Shown piece by piece: positions 1-10,298 of a DNA stretch of 34,596 nucleotides; within the stretch, counting starts at the first letter, position 1, and every line of letters starts with the position of its first letter. The DNA lies in assembly GCA_000320545.1 (NCBI GenBank), contig ADNK01003500.1, forward strand, positions 72,501-107,096, read 5' to 3'. The position numbers were made by a program, and so were the translations under genes. This DNA comes from Bigelowiella natans CCMP2755 (taxonomy: Eukaryota > Cercozoa > Chlorarachniophyceae). The notes beneath the pieces are model-generated. The model was not told the DNA's origin, did no database searches, and saw only the letters and a list, made by a program, of their open reading frames with translations.

Positions 1-1013
1 AGGTGACTCATTCATTTCTTTGAGTAATAATTCGATATTCAACAGTTAGCTACGAGAAAGAATGGACACCATCGTCATCATCATCATCATCATCATCATT
101 ATATGTGTTGTAGATTCAAAATAGAGCTTAGCATGGTTGCTGACGCGCATTACTGCACACATATGCTGTGAAAATGACTTCTTTTCCGTCCAAACAGGAT
201 TATATAAATAACGAGGACGAGGATGATAATGATGATGATGATGATGATGATGATGATGCAGACGGGTATTCTCCAATACTCTGACTACAAATGTCTTATC
301 AGATCCTGCGAGAAGTTGTTGGACAACGATGATGACAACGGCCAAGGTTTTTGTATGGCTTTATTTCTCTCCCACCAATCTCCTTCCTCTCCCTGTCTTC
401 TCCCGTCACTACTCTCTTCTCTAGTTCATTCATAAGTTGCTTGCTTTCCTCGTTGTTAAGTATTTGCACGCTGCTCTGTTGATTCGTTGTTATGCGACAG
501 TCATGAGCAATGGCGGCACTAATTCTGGAAGCAGCAGCTCAGAGAGAAAGACGACGATGAGAATCTCTGCTGATATATGGGTATAGTAAATTTAGATATA
601 TAGTGTATAGTTGGCGTGCTTGTAACGATGATAATGCTGCATGCATATACCAAATAATTCATTGATAAGTAGTAGTATCGTATGAGGATATCATTGGTTG
701 ACAAATTTATATCATCATCACCATCACCGTTATCATCGTCGTCCTCACTCATAGCTATATTAATAATATATACTATGTATATTCACCTAGCCTCTGGCCC
801 TCCAGCACATGCACTCTCTCGCAATTCGCCGAAAATCATCACGCTGCTTAGGTGAGAGCACATTCTCAACGAAGAACATAACGACTACATCCATTCTATG
901 TGGTGGTGGTGGTGGTGATGATGATGGCTATTTTTTAACGTATTTGATGCTGAGGATGTGGCCAATCATGACAAGGCATCTACCCTCGTCGCCCCTTGTC
1001 CTATTCTTGTCCT

Positions 1014-1065
<52 letters not shown>

Positions 1066-2058
1066 TCTTTCTGTGGTCCTTTGATCATGATGCTGCTTTG
1101 TTGTCATTATTGTGTCTTGTTATTTCTTCTTATTATTATTATTGTTATTATTATTATCATATATAAAATAGCGCCGATGCTGCCTTACCTGTCTCGAGCT
1201 CTCGATAACCATCTCGTCAATACCGTAGCAAGCTTTCGCCAGAAGAAGTTGACTTTTCAAATTTGATGATACGACACCAGTCTCTATTACCTAATAAGAA
1301 TAATAGCACCTACTAGGTGAAATTCGTTTCTTCCAATCATCCTCAACGCTTCCCCCCCCCCCCCCCTCTTACTCTCTTGGCGTCTCCATAATGCGACTAG
1401 TGTAGTAATAAAAATGTTTGATCTTGCAGCCTTTCTGAGGTTTTTGGTGATTCCATACGAATCGTTCGCCCATTGCTACCAGCTCTCCTCCTCCACACAA
1501 ATGAAGGAGAACAACCAGGGAGAGGGAACAAGAGGAGGAGGAGGAGGAGGAGGAGGAGGAGGAAAGCGCATGATGCTACTACTACCAATAAGAATGATAA
1601 TATACGCTACTTGGAGGAGTTTCTAGAGAAGATACTGACCTTACTCTTACAGACAAATGCTAAAGCGGTAGTAGATAGTAGTAATAGTATTAGTATTAGT
1701 TGTGGTAGTTGTTTCATAGTAGCACCAGTAATAGCGCATAAGCTTCGAATGATGGTGATGATGATGATGTAGCAGTCTCCTCTGTATTTCCTATCAACTT
1801 GGTCATTTACGATGTCTTTTGTGTTGTGGTGTTCTGGTTTTTCTGCTGCTGCTGCTGTTGTATTTTGATCGATAGATTATTAGCGGCACATGTCCAGTTG
1901 GAGAGCTGACGTGCAAGTTGATACACGCAGCGTTCTGCGTTGATGATAAAGCAGCTGCAATCGCTGTGACACAGATGTTGAAGAAATATAGACCCGTAAT
2001 AATATTTATAACATACCACGAATAAGAGCACTGAATATGTTTTCAAAAAATAATAATA

Positions 2059-2098
<40 letters not shown>

Positions 2099-3412
2099 TA
2101 AATATTGAATCTACCAGACTATTGTACTCTAAATAGTACATGCAATGATTGATAACGTTTATCCGCCTTTCCTCCTCTCTTAGCTCATAAGCAGCATCGA
2201 AAGGAAGTATCGACGGCTCGCGGATACGCTGGAAAGTAATAGAGATAATAAGGCAAATAGCAGCAAGAAGAAGAAGAAGAAAAAAAAGAAGAAGAAAAGG
2301 AGCAGTGAAAGCAGCGTCGGCAAAGAAGATTCTGAGAGGGAGGACCGAGCGGGGATGGCTGTGCCCCCCCCCTCTGCTTACCGAAAATTGTCAAGTTTAT
2401 TCCACAACTTACTCAAATTGATCAACGGTAATAATTCATCTTCCACGTATCCTTTCCATTCTTCTTCTCCTTCTCCTTTCTGTCATGATGTGATCGATCT
2501 TCCTCTTGTAACGCACTCTTTTCTTGCTTTGATGCCGCTCCGTCTCTTTACTAAGAAGAAGAAGAAGGAAGTGGAAGAAGAGAGGAAAAGGCAGAATCAT
2601 CGTTATCATCTATAGCATCTCTCTCCCCCTTGGGCGCATGGTCAAAGGCATGGCTGCTAGGACAAATCCAAGTCTCCAATGCAGAGCTTGCATCCAGTGT
2701 TTCCATCGTAGCGGACTCATGTGATATACGCAACACATACAATGCACAGAGAACAAACCAAAGGCTGGAAACAAAAATACGAAGACGGAAAGAGACATTA
2801 AATCCGTTTGTTAGTGTCTGATGCAACTTTCTCTTCAATTTTGTTTCAAAAACGACGGAGAGTTTGATGAGAAGGGGGGAGAATGCCGACGATCGATCTT
2901 TGTAGTTGCGAAATCATTCAGCATCTCTACCGAAACTCACCGCTTTACTACGTGTATTGCTGATTACTCTGCTAATTATTTGTTCTCTCGTCGTCCCTCT
3001 TGTCGTTTCACCACTCCTCCTTCTCCTCCTCTTCTTCTTCTTCATCTTCTTCTTCTTCTTCCAGGTGTGAAGCTTTCTAGTACTTCTCAGAGCTTAGATT
3101 TGGATAAGCTGCAACGAAGCTTAAGACGTTTGTACCATGAGGGCCAGAAAGTACTAGATGTTGGAAGAGGCGATTATGATGATGATCAGGAGGAGGAGGA
3201 GGAGGAGGAAGAGGAGGAGGGAGACCAATACGAGAAGGATGGTTGTGGTAACTATGATAAGGAAATGAAGGGGGGAACTCCTGGATCGCCAGCAAGCCGA
3301 GCATCTTCCTCTTCGCTGTCATTGTGGATTATTCCTTCTAAGCTGAAGGAAGTGCTGCTCTCTCTTTGCCCTTTGTTGCATCTTGGACTCCTCGAAATCG
3401 GTACTACTACTG

Positions 3413-3443
<31 letters not shown>

Positions 3444-4082
3444 AGGATCTGCAGTATGATAACAATGAACACCACCATCACCACCACACAACACCTACCT
3501 CTGACCTAAAGTCGGCTAACTGATCCCCTGCTCTCCCTTATTTATTTTACCCCCAGGTGAGGACGTTCTTCGCCTATTCCGCCTCATGTGCATGATCACG
3601 GGTTAACAAACAATATGACTGCTGCTTGAGTAGCGTAACGTGCATAACACGTTGAAACTTGCCTTCCATTTCTCCGCTCATATCGTTCCCATCTTCTTCC
3701 CTTTTGCAGGAAAAGCGAAGAAACCTAACGAGCTCCTATGTACCACGGCAATCTCGCTGTGTAAAGCATTAGGTAATAATACTAGGTTTATTTCTTAATG
3801 TTATTCAACAGATGCCGCGAGCTAGTTAATTGGTAGGATGTAACATATAGTATGAAATAACTCCAGGCAAATTGTTCTCCACGCAGCAAGATACAACTGA
3901 TCATTTATTTATCTTTAATAGGAAAGGCTATCCGTTCCGGCAACGTTAATGCAAAGGCACTGCGGATGAAATTATTCAAAATCATGCAATTCTCTGGAAG
4001 ATCCATGGAAAGATTGATTGCTGCGATTTTTAACCTTCCAAATTTGGATCCAAAGGAGGTCAATGCCATGCTCATGCTGTAA
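1..4082 (+). CDS. 3' part of a long, unrecognised helical protein gene (5' end outside window)
   Basis: A chain of exons whose phases all match: ..2, 46-73, 262-346, 425-580, 791-851, 1430-1446, 1593-1667, 1876-1995, 2184-2235, 2616-2813, 3065-3400, 3557-3601, 3710-3772 and 3922-4082 (TAA). Bases 1-4 (AG|GT) look like the end of a preceding exon. Together they encode about 464 residues, mostly amphipathic helix, for example NDNIRYLEEFLEKILTLLLQ and KLFKIMQFSGRSMERLIAAI. A run of glutamates (about 3188-3220) is coded by a GAG microsatellite. Splice sites are strong at 790/791, 851/852, 2183/2184, 3556/3557 and 3709/3710. The exons at 46-73, 262-346 and the 17-base exon at 1430-1446 are the least certain. 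I do not recognise the family; a HEAT-like or other all-helical scaffold is possible but not shown. It converges on MCM9. Confidence 0.6.
74..261 (+). repeat. Intron with complementary microsatellites at its two ends
   Basis: The inferred intron starts with a TCA/ATC repeat (75-99) directly after its GT and ends with a GAT repeat (231-259) directly before its AG. The two tracts are reverse complements of about 25 bases, so the intron RNA can fold end to end. Confidence 0.55.
1020..1070. repeat. (CT)n microsatellite
   Basis: Interrupted CT dinucleotide tract inside the long intron 852-1429 of the first gene. A C homopolymer (about 1351-1366) lies in the same intron. Confidence 0.9.
2063..2094. 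repeat. (AT)n microsatellite
   Basis: TA dinucleotide tract in the intron 1996-2183 of the first gene. Confidence 0.9.
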
Positions 4083-5022
4083 TCGACTGATGATGCTAAA
4101 ATTGGATTCATCATTGCTAAAGCTAGAAAGTTTATGTCCAATTGCCTAAAGTTGAAAGTGACAAGTGACATAACTCCGTGCCCTGCTAGCCTGGCGCATG
4201 CTGCATGTGCACACGTCTAGATAGACATAAAATGGCAACCATGCAGTGCATGCAACCACTACATGTCTTGCACAGCATCGGCATTTTCTAGATTTTGTCG
4301 GTCGCGCTTTTGGATGGAGCTCCTGCTCCTTGCTCGGGCGTGGTCGCAAACTAGAAAGTGCGACGTCGTTCTTGCATAGCAAGATCCCGAGATGGCCTTA
4401 AAGAAGGCGGCGACGGACTAGCGGAGCTGGGGGGGGTCGATGAAGACGATGCGCTTTGTGTTGAGGTATTGAGAGGGTACAGGTACTCCGACTTGACCTG
4501 CGCCAGGCGCTGCGCCTTGGAAGTGCCGCTGCTTTTTTTGACCTATGATGCGCATTTCGATATATTATGACTGCTGCGAAACCTTCGAGTACAACAACGC
4601 TAGAACGATCACAAACATTATTCGATCGTACAAACGTGCCAGAACAAAATGAATATTAGACACTTCTAGACTAGCCAATGCATGCGCACCTTAGCCGGAG
4701 CGAATGAGCAATTGTGCTTCGGTTTAGGCTAGCATTAGAACATTTGGTGCGGCTACCTAGCTACACACTTGCTAGCTTGCATTCATGTGAGCACTTGCGC
4801 GAATCCATCATGACTTGCTCATGCTTGCGACATGCAAAAGAAAAAGTGTCTTGGTGTGCGTGCATCATGAATGGCAAAACTACTGAAGGTAAGTAGTTTA
4901 TTACTATAATTGTAAATGCATTTAATTAGATTTAAAATGGAGCGCTTGTTGTCGTTACTACAATAATAAATACATGTAATTAATTAAATTTAACATGGCA
5001 TGAATTGAAATTTTACATAATT
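4083..5022. other. Convergent intergenic gap 1, CATG/CTAG/TGCA-rich
   Basis: The 3' ends of the first gene and MCM9 face each other across this 940-base gap. No credible exon was found. The left two thirds is dense in GCTAGC, GCATGC and TGCA words (for example 4185-4205, 4243-4262, 4676-4690, 4728-4790), like the other convergent gaps, but no long perfect palindrome was found. The right third (4900-5022) is AT-rich and probably carries MCM9 3' UTR sequence. Confidence 0.6.
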
Positions 5023-5837
5023 TTAAGTGAAATTAATTGGAGATGATGCAAAACCCTCGCCTGTAACAAAAAGAAGGTTTTAAAATCTCAAAATTTACGT
5101 AATTTAGGGAGTTTACCTGTCTCATCTTCGATCTCAAGATTCACATCTAAATCGTCGAGAATTCCCATGTCTTCAAGATCGTCGCCAACATCGGCTCTCC
5201 TAGACTTTTGAGGTTTTTGTTCGTTTGTTTCTGGATTCTCTTTCCGCTTCTTTGGAGTTTGCTTCGCGGATTGCACTGTTGAGTTTCTGTGTAAGAGAAC
5301 AATCTGTGTGGGGTCATTATTACATTTCCAAATTGGGAGCATTACCTATCGATGTTTTCATCACTTTCATTCTCGCTGTTTTTTTGCCTGGAGTTGGTGC
5401 GAGCCTCTTCAATTTGATATTCTTCCTTGCAATCTGCTCCGACCTCTTGACTCAAATTTTCACCATTTCCATCGTTCTCCTGAAGAACACATCATCATTT
5501 TTTCTCTCTTTGTCTCTCTTCCTCGAGATGAAACTGCAGAACCTCAATCTCCCGGATAAAAGACTCCTCGATTTGAGAACATGTGGAGTTGGCTATTCCA
5601 AGCTGTAGGTTATGAAATCATTTGTTGAGAATTCGTATCATAAATTCTTTTCATGTTATGAAGCGGGAAGAGGGGATTCCTAACCTTAACAGCTTCTTTT
5701 GTATTTGCAACTTTAACATCGTATTTTCCGTTTCCAGCTTGAACGCAAGACTCAAGGTCGCACCATTGATTAACTCCATTTTTCCGCACAAGAACTTGAT
5801 ACTTCACTTGGTTGCTGGGATTGCAGCATCCTTGCGA

Positions 5838-5905
<68 letters not shown>

Positions 5906-8417
5906 GTGTTATATTGAACGTGTGAGAGAATCTATCTCATGGTGTTAATTGTTGATCTTGAATCATCATCTTTGCAAAGAGCGAACCCACCAGAGGATAG
6001 AGGTGTCATGATTTCCACGTCTCGTGAAGCTCCTTGTCTTAAGTGGGCATAATAGCTGTAGAATCGCTCATTTCGTGGAATCTTACCAAGATCCAGCTGT
6101 TGCAATATTTGTTTTTCCCGCTTTCTGGTATCATATTGTAGAAGGCAATCTTAACAATGAATGGGGAGTAAAGTCTAATCGGTTAATTATATTCTACAAA
6201 TATCGTTACTACTTGAACAGAGAGTCTGGGTTTTCTTCGAAGATCATATGCAACGCCGAAGGCCTATCGGTGACCCCAGAACTTTCCATCGATGACTCTA
6301 CCAGTATGATGGCAGCTATAGCATCTTGTGGAAATACGGTATCTCTAAACATCAGTTTCGCGTGTGCTGAAAATGGAGATTACACATTCATTTAGCAACA
6401 CGGTGAGGGATATATGCATGAAAGAATGAAGAAAGAGGATGGCCACTCAACCTTGAGCCAGCCTAATCAAGCTCTCTAGCAATCTGATTGTAGTCCGAGC
6501 TAACATCGAAGAAGAACAACACAAATAAGCTTCTTCCCCAAGTGATTGGTGCTGTTATTGCTGCTGCTGAAAAGTTGAAAGGTAGTACCTGCATTGCGAT
6601 AATCCGTTTGTCGTTGCTCTTGGTAATATCGGAGCAAGATTTGCTCGCTAAATCGAGAGAGCTGGGGCGTAAATGATGTCTTCACATAGTGTATGTAAGC
6701 TTGCATCTTTTCCAAAGGCCAAGGTTTCTTCTTCTTCTTGCTTATCCCCTGGGTAACTTGCGTCCATGGAGCAGGTTGAGTCAGATCCACGCCGACGGCG
6801 TTCGGTCGAGGCTGTGATTCCATGATGTGCTGCGAGACTTTCCGATCCCATTCCTCATTCTGCGAGTCGAGCATCAGAAGTATAAGATCAAAGCGGCTGA
6901 GGAGGGGCGATGCTATTGCACAGTTCACAGAGAGATCTGCCTGGACATCGTAAGCGCCTTTTGGATTCATCACTGCAAAAATCGTGGTTCTTGTGTTCAA
7001 TTTGCACACCAAACCGGCTTTAGCAACACTTAAGGTCTGCTGTTCCATAGCTTCGTGGATGGTGACTCGATCGTGCTCACGCACACAGCCAAATTCATCT
7101 ATGCAACATATTCCTCCATCTGCAAGAACGAGAGCACCGGCCTCCAGAGCCCAGTCTCCCCCTTTATCCTTTACTGCAGCAACTGTTAGGCCAGCACTGG
7201 AAGTTCCTATTCCAGTCGTTAACACAGAACGATTTGTAAGCTTCGCTGCATAACGGAGAAGCTGTGATTTGCCTGTGCCGGGATCCCCAACAATCAGAAG
7301 GTGATTTTCTCCTCGGATTTTTGATCCGCAGCTATCAATTCTTCTCACACCGCCAATAATTGTCAAGGCCACGGACAGCTTGTACATGAACAATCCGTAG
7401 AGTTGCGGGCATATGCCAGACACAATAAAATTCCTTGCTTCGAGGGGTCTGTCTTGATGATCAATCCAAAATTCTTCAAATTCCTTCTTCAAATCTTCGT
7501 CTATCCTTAAGGTTGATTTTGTGTCGTTGTTTACCCTGATATGATTTGCCTCAATGAATAACTCGACTTCACATCTTTTGTCTCGAACAAAAGGGTTCCA
7601 CATCTGTCTTACAACCCCAGCTATTGTAATGTCGTCTCCAGCTTGACATTTGTCTACCAGATCATCATGACAAACAACCATCATTGACCGCGGAATGGAG
7701 CCTACAGTCAACTTTTGCACTATTTCCTGAATCTTGATCTCTTGATAATCTCTACATACATGTGATCCTTCTACGTAGTTGAACGACTGCGATTTACATG
7801 GTTTCTTTTTTCCATCTTGAGGTGAGGGACAAGTCTTCGGCAACTCGATAACACTATTTTGTTCCAAATCCGAGAAGACGCGAAAACGGTGCTTGCATCT
7901 CGTGCATTGATACTCTCTTTCTGCCTCAAGCATTTTAACACTTCCTGTCCTTATTACCGTCCCTGATATCACTATCATCTTCCTCGCATCTTTACAACGT
8001 ATCGCACTTACAGTTGGACGATTACATTCTTGCAGCGGTGGCAAATTGCATAGCCTTGCATGACAAAGAATTTTTGGAGCATGATTCTGAAGGTTATCAT
8101 TTTCCTTTTGTATAATCTTTTGCGCTTCGAATACTGCTTCATTGAATACCGGAAGCAATTTATCAGGGCAATAAAGAACTGCTTCTATAATCTTTGGCAT
8201 TCGCTGCACGAGGCATGGAACCCTATTACAATTACAGTTTCTAGTATCAAAGATCGAACTTATTTGAACAAACAGAATCGTCTTACTCTATTTCGAGGCC
8301 ATAGTGTAAGCTCTCATCTTCCGCTTCGAGAATGATCCGCAACTCGCTTGGATACTGCTTCAGGAGGAAATTTACCAATGAGGTTATTAAATCATCTTCG
8401 TCAAATTCCTCCCCCAT
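5023..8417 (-). CDS. MCM9: MCM9, MCM-family DNA helicase of homologous recombination
   Basis: Exons on the minus strand: 8417-8287, 8222-6589, 6499-6452, 6366-6213, 6124-6087, a small unresolved exon (best fit 19 bases near 6040-6020), 5814-5685, 5602-5543, 5479-5346, 5286-5117, 5060-5023; about 850 residues. Seen: zinc-binding cysteines C150, C153, C175, C186; Walker A GDPGTGKS at 356-363; Walker B ICCIDEF at 415-421; arginine finger SRFD at 486-489; then the MCM9-type helical segment ARTTIRLLESLIRLAQ. The block CRDYQEIKIQE...VGSIPRSM and the post-AAA order match MCM9 rather than MCM2-8. MCM9 works with MCM8 in recombination and interstrand crosslink repair. The C-terminal 250 or so residues are family-unlike, with a basic stretch KQTPKKRK (possible nuclear localisation) and an acidic end. 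The start at 8417 is the first ATG in frame of exon 1. Confidence 0.94.
5844..5902. repeat. (TA)n(TG)n compound microsatellite
   Basis: TA tract followed by TG tract inside an intron of MCM9, between the small exon near 6030 and exon 5814-5685. Confidence 0.9.
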
Positions 8418-8781
8418 TGCGAGCCAGCCAATGCTACTCGTAGTTCGAGGCGCGGGAAGCCATTTCCGAGTAATAGGCGATTAATTAAGTGTCCACAAAA
8501 TTTTAATATTTCGCTTCGCCATTCAGATTCTTTTGCACATGATCCCGGTCAAGATGACTGAAATGCTTTGCATTTTGTTTTGTCGCAGCCCAACTTCGTG
8601 ATTAAAGTGGGTGAGGTACTTTCGAGATCAGGGTATATTACATGGAATATATGACTAACGACAAGGTAAATGACATGACTTTTTCGACAAAATACATCCT
8701 CCATGTGCAAAGAATGCGAAATTGTGATCTGAACTTCGAACCTGAATGCATAACTCAGGACGATAAGCAGTCCAACCCCCC
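8418..8781. promoter_or_regulatory. Divergent promoter region of MCM9 and NDUFS4
   Basis: A 364-base gap between the start codons of two genes transcribed away from each other, so it must hold the 5' UTRs and proximal promoters of both. I saw no clear TATA box or other named element and no open frame that fits either neighbour. Confidence 0.5.
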
Positions 8782-9313
8782 ATGATGGCACGTCCAGCTA
8801 TGATGGCGATTCGCATGCGTATGGCTGCATCAAACTTCAGGATCAATACCATCCTTCCCAAATATTCTGTTTCTAGTCTGCCCAACACGATTAGATCACG
8901 TCGTTTTTCCGGCCTAGCGGTGGCTTCAGGAGCCCCAGACAAGGCTTTGTCAAATAAGGTTACAATTTACATCCCTGCACGTACCGCATCGCAGCAAGGA
9001 ATTGAAAATACAAAGCAGTGGTTAGTTGAATTCGATAAAGAGGATAGGAGGTGGGCCAATCCCCTTATGGGATGGACTAGTGGTAAACAGACCACAAGGC
9101 AGTTGCATCTTCAGTTCGAAACCAAAGAGGACGCTGTTGCATATTGCGAGAAGCAAGGTGTGGATTTGTAAATTTTGTTTTGTTTTATTTTGAAATCTGA
9201 AAAATCTATCTAATAAATTTTGACCAGGATTCGAGTTTGAAATCAAAGAGCCCAAAAAGAAAAAGAAATTTGTCAAAGCTTACGCCGACAATTTCAAGTA
9301 TAAGCCTAAGTGA
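8782..9313 (+). CDS. NDUFS4: NDUFS4, NADH dehydrogenase (complex I) Fe-S protein 4, mitochondrial
   Basis: Two exons, 8782-9157 and 9228-9313, phase 1 junction (CAA G|GA TTC), 153 residues. The N-terminus is rich in Met, Arg, Ala and Ser with no acids, as expected for a mitochondrial presequence. The family core is clear: VTIYIPARTASQQG, then NTKQWLVEFD, the signature RRWANPLMGWTSG, then FETKEDAVAYCEKQG, and after the intron the lysine-rich tail ending AYADNFKYKP. NDUFS4 is an accessory subunit of the complex I peripheral arm, needed for its assembly and stability. Length and motif order are normal for the family. Two adjacent ATGs (8782, 8785) make the exact start uncertain by one codon. Confidence 0.94.
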
Positions 9314-10298
9314 AAGTTGAGCAAAAGAAACTGGAATGATTCGCTCAAATAAGAAGCTACAACTCATACTTGTGCTTTTAAAATTTCTCATAATTTTCCT
9401 TCAACAATACGCGTAGCGTAGAGATCTAAGCATGAAAGAGAATATTACTACTAATAAAGCAGCAGCATCGTACTACAAAAAAATCAAATGTGAATTCATG
9501 CATATCTGATTGTACAAAATTGAGTGAGGAGTACAACTAGGTGGGGTAATCACTTGAAAATCTGATCGATGCATTTTTCTTCGAGTGGAATTCGATGTGA
9601 GATCAACATGCATGGCAAGGCTAGGCGGTAGTTACTACAGCTATGTCGTCTAGTCTAGAAATGTATGACATGTCAAGTGCGGGCGGATGCTCGCGACAAG
9701 ACATGCAGCACCGTGGCATCGCATCATTGCACAGCAAATTAGCACATTCTAGCATTGTCTGACGTACAGATCACGATCTATCTAGCTAGCTAGCTATTAA
9801 TACATTGCCAACTAGCCATGCTAGCATGTCCCATACGCTAGTACGCCACTGTGCTGTGAACTCTAGTGAGTAGTGAGTAGTAGCTTGGTAGGCCAGAAGT
9901 AGCGAGCAACATAGTGACACTGCATGCGTGCAGCACACCATGCAACACATGCTAGCACGCTCTGCTGATCTTACAATTGCGCGGCGTTCCTCGCGCGGCC
10001 ATGTGATGGCATTTCTGTCCATAGCTGTAATCACTAGCTCCATTAGATGATGATAGCTAGATAGCAAGCTCGCAATATCTACTGTATTCAAATGCATGGT
10101 AAAACTTAATCAAAGTTGTTGGCATTGTGTACGCTCGCATTTACAGCATCATGCTAGTAAAGTCAGAACTAGAGAATGGAATTGCGTTGTATCGATGTGC
10201 AATTGCAGCTCTCTCGCTCATTCATGCATTTTTATTGCCATCGGAATGAACTAGTAGTTACTACGATGATAAAAACGTGCTTGTCACAAGTAGTGTGC
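9314..10298. other. Convergent intergenic gap 2 with CATGCTAGCATG palindrome
   Basis: 985 bases between the stop codons of NDUFS4 and the bZIP gene. The first 250 bases are AT-rich, plausibly 3' UTR. From about 9560 it is dense in CTAG, CATG and TGCA words, including tandem CTAGCTAGCTAGC at 9782-9794 and a perfect 12-base palindrome at 9817-9828. No exon with supporting splice sites was found; open frames here are short. Confidence 0.6.

Noticed and set aside
46-345. Open frames made of His, Met or Asp runs over triplet repeats
   Set aside because: They are translations of ATC/GAT microsatellites, and the same holds for similar frames near 21557-21778, 29320-29489 and 31923-32174.
787-1290. 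Minus-strand exon chain (1290-1189, 984-940, 864-787) with in-phase junctions and a GTAAGG donor
   Set aside because: It overlaps plus-strand exon 791-851, which has better acceptor and donor sites and fits the long plus-strand chain. The minus chain would also need a purine-rich 3' splice site.
4714-4896. 60-residue ORF in convergent gap 1
   Set aside because: Its composition follows the CATG/CTAG-rich island and it has no splice support or recognisable motif.
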